DNA of 31,701 bases, taken from assembly GCF_000090795.2 (NCBI RefSeq), contig NW_003546600.1, positions 25,751 through 57,451 of the forward strand, in the 5' to 3' direction. Position 1 is the stretch's first letter; each line of letters starts with the position of its first letter. A model generated the notes under the pieces. The model did not search any database. It was not told the DNA's origin and worked only from the letters and a program-made list of their open reading frames with translations. Shown piece by piece: positions 26,899 through 31,701 of this stretch. The position numbers were made by a program, and so were the translations under genes. This DNA is from Amphimedon queenslandica (lineage: Eukaryota; Porifera; Demospongiae; Haplosclerida; Niphatidae).

Positions 26899-27191
26899 TC
26901 AGGTACACTTTGTGCAAGGCCCTGTTACGCGAATCCTGTATGAATGGATTCCAGGCTCATTACAGCAATTCCTCCCTATCTATAAAGACAAATAATAATA
27001 ATAATAAATGAAGATACTAGTACACTATTGAATATAAACTTATGTACAGAGACAGATTTATTAAAATCTTTGCAGTTTTCATCACTGTAGCAATAGTTTT
27101 GGTCATTATTAGGAGGAGGATATTGAGCAGTAGCAGTAATGATGAGTCCAATAGCAGCAACAAGGACCAAACACTGGAAGGTATTCATCAT
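26899..27191 (-). CDS. Short secreted six-cysteine peptide, gene 2
   Basis: Exons 27191-27048 (48 codons) and 26979-26899 (27 codons including TGA), phase 0: 74 residues, exactly the exon sizes of gene 1. The signal peptide differs from gene 1 at only two or three positions. The mature part has C34-x5-C40 (CYSDENC), then C53-C54-x15-C70-x2-C73. Apart from the cysteines, a Pro-rich N-terminus and a few residues, it is unrelated in sequence to gene 1. The exon 1 donor (GTACAT) is weaker than in gene 1; reading through it would give a hydrophobic C-terminus instead. Intact on paper; function unknown. Confidence 0.72.
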
Positions 27192-27685
27192 TCAGTAGCT
27201 GATATCTAGTATAGTCTCTTATATGACCTTTAGTATATGATAAAATGAATAACTATTCCAGTCAGTATGTACCTCTTTATTATAGATACTGGCTACTGAT
27301 GACAATGGTCCATTGTTTGAATATGTACATGTGATAGAAACATGTACATGTCAATCTTATCGAACTGCAACATGTCTTGCCAACTTTAGTCACACCATAC
27401 AACCATAGCTACTACACTCATTCATCCTGTCCAATAATACTACAACTTTCAATGTATAGCCTATGGTTTATCTATCCATGCCACCTGCTCATTCAGCAAC
27501 ATTAAAAAACTATAGAAATGCAAACCCTTTCAGTAGAACCACTGTTATACCATTATCAAAGCACACGTATTATAAGTTTAATGAACTATATTGTGAAAAG
27601 TTAGTTATATATTGTTGCTATTTTATTATTAATAATTGTTAAGGCTCAGTTTGCCTTTTCTCCCTGCAGCCTATACTGCATCACC
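27192..27685. promoter_or_regulatory. Promoter of peptide gene 2 and duplicated spacer
   Basis: 27192-27375 is the conserved promoter block. 27365-27560 is a copy of 26300-26520. TTAATAATTGTTAAGGCTCA at about 27629-27648 repeats 26840-26865. No gene was seen on either strand. Confidence 0.65.
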
Positions 27686-27989
27686 TCACAGTCCTTTGCA
27701 TTTAATGCAAGGCCCTGTTTTATAATACTTGTATGACTCAACATCAGGTTGGATACAGCAACCACTAGCAATCTAAAAGACATTAAACAATAATCACAAT
27801 TATAACAAATAAAGATACTAGTACAGTATTGAATATGAACTTATTACATTGACAGATTTATTGTAATTTTTGCAGTTTTCATCACTGTAGCAAAGGATTC
27901 CGACACCACCAGCAGAGACTGTAGTAGTGGGTAGTAATGATGAATCCAATAGCAGCAACAAGGACCAAACACTGGAAGGTATTCATCAT
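27686..27989 (-). pseudogene. Six-cysteine peptide gene 3 (frame break in exon 1)
   Basis: Exon 1 27989-27848 and exon 2 27772-27686 are recognisable. Exon 2 is intact (CC-x15-C-x2-C and a three-residue C-terminal extension before TGA). Exon 1 begins with the same signal peptide, but its frame breaks in an ACT/ACC run at about 27928-27937, directly after the hydrophobic core. It is 142 nt instead of 144, and the CYSDENC part lies in another frame. Either it is a pseudogene, a short alternative product ending after about 35 residues, or a sequencing error in a repetitive stretch. Confidence 0.65.
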
Positions 27990-28889
27990 TCAGTGGCTGA
28001 TATCTAGTATAGTCTCTTATATGACCTTTAGTATATGATAAAATGAATGACTATTCCAGTCAGTATGTACCTCTTTATTATAGATACTGGCTACTGATGA
28101 CAATGGTCCATTGTTTGAATATGTACATGTGATAGAAACATGTACATGTCAATCTTATCGTACTGCAACATGTCTTGCCAACTTTAGGCTAATTAATATT
28201 TGTGTCAGTAGAAGTGAATAGACTCTATAGAAGTGATGATAGTAATTAATACACTTCAACTACAAACTGACACTTTACATTAAGTGATACACTACAAGTC
28301 ATTCTATGACTAGGTACAATGGTCTATGGTTTACCTGCCACTCATGTGGTGCCAGTCATTGTATAGTCTCTTTATTTACAGATCATTGATGTTTGTTTGG
28401 ATATGTAGAAACATGTACATGTCAATCTTGTAGTACTGCAGCCTAGCTGTCTTGCCAACTTTAATAGTAATTAGTATTAAGGTAAATATAACTATGTATG
28501 CATGTACATATTTGATTGATGTCTTAATGGTTTTCTGTAACTGGTATGCCGATGGTGCTTCAGTATCTGCAAGAGTACATAATATTGTGTACTCTTGGTA
28601 TCTGTAGTGTCAATTTGTCATTGTACTATATAAGGTGTATTAATTACTAGTATCACTTCTATAGAGTCTATTCACTTCTGCTGGCACTAATATTAATTAG
28701 TCTAAAGTTGGCAAGACATGTTGCAGTACAATAAGATTGACATGTACATGTTTCTATCACATGTACATATTCAAACAATGGACCATTGTCATCAGTAGCC
28801 AGTATCTATAATAAAGAGGTACATACTGACTGGAATAGTTATTCATTTTATCATATACTAAAGGTCATATAAGAGACTATAGCTACTGA
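27990..28889. repeat. Head-to-head inverted duplication between peptide copies 3 and 4
   Basis: The region between the two divergent starts is an imperfect large inverted repeat. 27848-28256 pairs with 28634-29032 (genes, promoters and the GACTCTATAGAAGTGAT block). The unpaired middle, about 28260-28630, carries part of the spacer copy and a perfect 10-bp-arm hairpin CAAGAGTACA/TGTACTCTTG at 28570-28597. Confidence 0.75.
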
Positions 28890-29143
28890 ATGATGAATAC
28901 CTTCCAGTGTTTGGTCCTTGTTGCTGCTATTGGATTCATCATTAACTACTACTACTACAGTCTCTGCTGGCCTCCTTTGCTACTCTGATGAAAACTGCAA
29001 CGATTATAATAAATCTGCCACTGTACATAAGCTCATATTCTAATAAATTAATTATAATTAGTGTCCTATAGATAGTTGATGGCTGCTGTACTCAACCTGG
29101 AATCAAGTCAATCAAGTATTATCCAACAGGACCTTGCAAGTAG
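28890..29143 (+). pseudogene. Six-cysteine peptide gene 4 (inverted, disabled)
   Basis: Exon 1 28890-29032 and exon 2 29072-29143. The signal peptide core is identical to the other copies. An extra base in ATTAACTACTACTAC at about 28942-28956 breaks the frame at the same place as in copy 3. The exon 2 frame keeps the CC pair and the fifth cysteine, then hits an in-frame TAG (29141-29143) just before the position of the sixth. The promoter also lacks about 10 bp between the TATA-like box and the ATG. Two or three independent lesions make a relic likely. Confidence 0.7.
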
Positions 29144-29424
29144 TGCAAAGGGCTGCTGGAAGAGTAGGATCCAGGAACTTGAAGAAAAAAGAGCTGTGAC
29201 TTAATAATGACAATAATAATAATTTAACACTAAATTAATAATTCTAATTAAAAATAATAAATCAATTCAAGCATAGATCTATGATTCAAGTGATTTTTCG
29301 AATTTTTGATTACGCGCATAATCGAAATAATTTTATCGCTGTAATCACGTGACTTCAATGAATAATTAATTAGTGGCGCTGGGGTCAACGTGTTAACAGG
29401 TGGTGTTCAATTAGGCAGAGGACC
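29144..29424. promoter_or_regulatory. Spacer and probable SYCP2-like promoter
   Basis: AT-rich, with a CACGTG E-box (TAATCACGTGACTTC, 29341-29355) about 75 bp upstream of the SYCP2-like start. TTCGAATTTTTGATTACGCG at about 29298-29317 is followed by an ATCGAAATAATTTTATCG stretch. No gene seen. Confidence 0.5.
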
Positions 29425-31613
29425 ATGTCTTCAGTAAGCTTTATCTGATGATAATAACTCTATTTTATGACGTCTAGTTGGAGGATATCTTGTCAAGAAC
29501 TGGAGGAGTCAAAATGGACGAACTCAGGAAGTATCTTGAATCTACTGGGGCTCCAGGGGGCCCCCCTGACTCTGATATTTCTTCCTCCAAGTGTACAAAG
29601 AAATTTTATGAAGTTTTGAAATCAAGTGTTTTAAAGGTGAACGGAATGAGAAAATTTTAGATGGAAAATATTAATTGGAAAACTACATGTAGAAAGAAAT
29701 ATTTTGCTGACAATTTTTGACTGACGAAAGTTTTAAAGTACATGTACATGTATATATTGAGTTTACATGTATAATGACTATTGAGAATACACTCTTGTCT
29801 CTCTCCTTTAGTCTCTTAAAAGTGGTTCTTTGACTGATTTTGTATTGTTAATGGAAGCACTGAGACAATTGGGATCTCCTTCTGTTAGCAACTTCAGGAA
29901 ATTCATCACCTTTGGCCTATCGAAAATGATAAGTATATACATGTACATGTACATGTACTGTTACATACTGTAATATTAATGTACAGTATAGCCTCTCTTA
30001 ATGGACACTCTCTATAGCATACACCTCCATTTTTAAAACGGACAGCACCTAGTGTACCAATTACATTCCTTACTGTATGAAATAACCTCCACATAAAGGA
30101 CACCTCTGTATAACAGATACACTATATAGAGGCTACACTGTACATACATGTACCTGTACACTTGTACTATTGTATAAATTATCCTTTATATTTATTTATA
30201 TTATTATACATGTCAGTGTGTCTGGATCAGTTGTTACTATTAGCTGATAGTGCCCTCACTTTTGACTGGAATAAAGCAATGGAGTCATTTGTTAGCGTCA
30301 TTGAGGTACATGTACATGTACATGTATATGTACATGTACATTTAATTATTATTAATGGAGCATGTCACAGCTATGTGTATCAGAAATAATTATAAAAATG
30401 GAGAATTATCTTCTTTTCAATTTTAGTGAAATTTGGCCCATAACCCTGTACTATAGTACAGGGACTTTGACCTCATTTTGGAGCAACTTTAAAAATTTGT
30501 AAAAAAATCCAAACTTGATTGGAATCAGCTCAAACTTTGTACACAACATAAGAACATGTATATGTATCAGATAAAGTTATAAAAATGGAGATTCTCTCCT
30601 TTTCAATTTTGTCAATACTAATGTACATGTACATGTACATACATGTATGTATATATATATTATAAAAGTACCTGATTAATCGTTGCTTCATTCAATAGGA
30701 TATATCCAGCTATTCTGAGTCTGCTTTCACTAGCATATGTCTCTTAATCCCTTCACTCATCCACTCACTGGTTATTATTAGTTATAAACTGAACAGTCAA
30801 TATATCAGCACTGTCGTTGAGGTAAGTGTTTTATATTTATTATGTAATCCAGTTATTCTTAAATAAATGCCTCACGCTACTATTTCCTATTTTTTGTTTT
30901 TTTCCCTGTAGATCAGTAGATTATTGAATCATTTATTGTCCAATTGTTCACTAGTGAAGAGGTCACTGGTACTAAGCAGTCAGGATGTCTATAAAGACGT
31001 GTGAGTTAGCCACTGATGAATCAGCTTGTATTGCCTGTGGCAGTTTAGCTGCTCTTAAATTTAACAAAATGGACTAGCCAGTACATGGAATAGTATTAAT
31101 TTTTTTTAGAAATTTTGACTTGATTTTTATGTATACATCTACATGTAGTGTGTTTCATATCTAATATCTATACTTTTTTGTTGTACTGTAGTATTATGAT
31201 TGGTGAGAGACTGCCACTAGTAGGAGGTAAGTCATATTCATATTATTATGTACATGTACATGTACTGTATGTTAATACGCTATTGCATGGAGTTATCATG
31301 TACTTAATTTTTATCCTCATCTCTCTCTCTCCCTCTCTCTCCCCCCCTCTCTCTCTCTCTCTCTCTCAGATTTTGAGTATCAACAGAATTTGTTGGAGAT
31401 GTTTTTTAGACTAACGGACAATGATCGAAGAACTGATGTTGCACTGAAGCTGTTTGGGGCCTATAAACTGTCAAAAGATTTCATGAACATAAGGCAGCCA
31501 GAGTTTGAAACAGTAAGAGGGAGAGAGGGGGGGGCGTAGTACTAATGTCTATTCTTACAGGATTCAAGGGTTTTTCTTAATAAATTAAACACTGCTTCAG
31601 GATCACTGCAAAG
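29425..31613 (+). CDS. SYCP2-like protein, N-terminal part (runs off the right edge)
   Basis: Nine exons in consistent phase: 29425-29433, 29478-29636, 29812-29932, 30217-30305, 30699-30821, 30912-31000, 31192-31226, 31370-31512 and 31561-31613, then a donor GTAGGT. About 273 residues are encoded so far. The helical N-terminus (SLTDFVLLMEALRQLG, LDQLLLLADSALTFDW, SICLLIPSLIHSLVIISYKL) fits the armadillo-like domain of synaptonemal complex protein 2. The block EYQQNLLEMFFRLT, FMNIRQPEFETDSRVFLNKL matches the SYCP2/SYCP2L segment that reads roughly ...EALCRMT...I.D.EFETDCRRFLN. SYCP2 builds meiotic chromosome axes and lateral elements, and SYCP2L acts in oocytes. Exon 1 (MSS only) is small and inferred from the ATG and a GTAAGC donor. 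The domain after this point and the C-terminal coiled coil lie outside the window. SYCP2 and SYCP2L cannot be told apart here. Confidence 0.72.
29982..30142. mobile_element. 161-bp TA-flanked MITE in SYCP2-like intron 3
   Basis: Ends are TACAGTATAGCCTCT and, inverted, AGAGGCTACACTGTA, giving imperfect terminal repeats that start CAG and are flanked by TA, as in Tc1/mariner/pogo-type elements. The interior has TGGACAC...GTGTACC...GGACACCTC blocks. There is no coding capacity. An inverted relative lies at 19779-19950. Confidence 0.75.
30300..30345. repeat. TACATG-rich repeat
   Basis: Tandem GTACATGTACAT units. Similar runs lie at 29938-29958, 30620-30650, 31248-31266, 21115-21130, 21600-21625 and 22440-22468. 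The unit is self-complementary. Confidence 0.9.
30405..30620. repeat. Inverted copy of dispersed repeat A in SYCP2-like intron 4
   Basis: Reads AAAAATGGAGAATTATCTTC, CCCTGTACTATAGTACAGGG (perfect 20-bp palindrome, about 30450-30469), TTTTGGAGCAACTTTAAAAA, ATTGGAATCAGCTCAAACTT and CAACATAAGAACATGT, the reverse complement of the plus-strand copies. Confidence 0.85.
31320..31369 (+). repeat. C/U tract at the 3' splice site of SYCP2-like exon 8
   Basis: About 50 nt of CTCTCT/CCCCCCCTCT running directly into CTCAG. Confidence 0.9.
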
Positions 31614-31626
31614 GTAGGTAGCATAC

Positions 31627-31670
31627 ATGTAATGTAATGTAATGTAATGTAATGTAATGTAATGTAATGT
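31627..31670. repeat. (AATGT)n microsatellite
   Basis: About eight AATGT units in the intron after SYCP2-like exon 9, near the right edge. Confidence 0.95.
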
Positions 31671-31701
31671 GTGGTGATTAATTGTTTTATTGTTTGGTGT
31701 A

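Overview
The window is nuclear DNA from an early-branching animal, most likely a demosponge of the Amphimedon type. The organism call is an inference. It rests on very short GT-AG introns (many of 60-150 bp), AT-rich intergenic DNA, an animal gene set (poly(C)-binding protein, ULK4-like pseudokinase, SYCP2-like protein), and a membrane-anchored GGGWT-domain family that I associate with sponges and cnidarians. A 10-N scaffold gap at 17701-17710 shows it comes from a draft assembly.

Layout from left to right. A minus-strand gene running off the left edge (830-1110) has two clear exons of a small FMC1/LYR-like mitochondrial protein. Two tandem plus-strand single-exon genes (1867-3252, 3933-5432) encode type II membrane proteins with tyrosine-motif tails and GGGWT ectodomains. 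A five-exon V-ATPase subunit F gene (5831-6695) converges on an intronless SLC15-like transporter (7135-8703, minus). Phosphopantothenate-cysteine ligase, PPCS (seven exons, 9272-12940, minus), carries an intronless ULK4-like pseudokinase inside intron 1 and a 177-bp satellite array inside intron 2. PPCS shares a 211-bp divergent promoter with an NDUFA4-family gene (13152-13813). This block was duplicated, giving a second NDUFA4-like gene (14982-15601) and a dead fragment of PPCS exon 1. A PECR-like dehydrogenase (16218-18155, minus; the N gap lies in its exon 2) is divergent from a 14-exon three-KH-domain PCBP/hnRNP E gene (18560-24889), whose introns are full of C/U tracts. From 25.5 to 29.2 kb lies a cluster of four related genes or relics for short secreted six-cysteine peptides, with near-identical promoters and signal peptides and divergent mature parts. 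The right edge holds the first nine exons of an SYCP2-like gene (29425 to past 31613).

Five of the conserved genes start with ATGGCK (K = G or T), and three of these fit the TISU/YY1-type start context well (FMC1-like, PPCS, PECR). Several conserved genes also carry GGGCGTGG-type boxes. Metabolic genes (V-ATPase F, PPCS, NDUFA4 x2, PECR, FMC1-like) are interleaved with lineage-specific tandem families (receptors, peptides). The most novel candidates are the six-cysteine peptide cluster and the tyrosine-motif receptor pair. The nested pseudokinase and the PECR-like protein without its catalytic Tyr/Lys come next.

All exon joins were made by eye from splice signals, phase and remembered family sequences. 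No alignment or database search was run.
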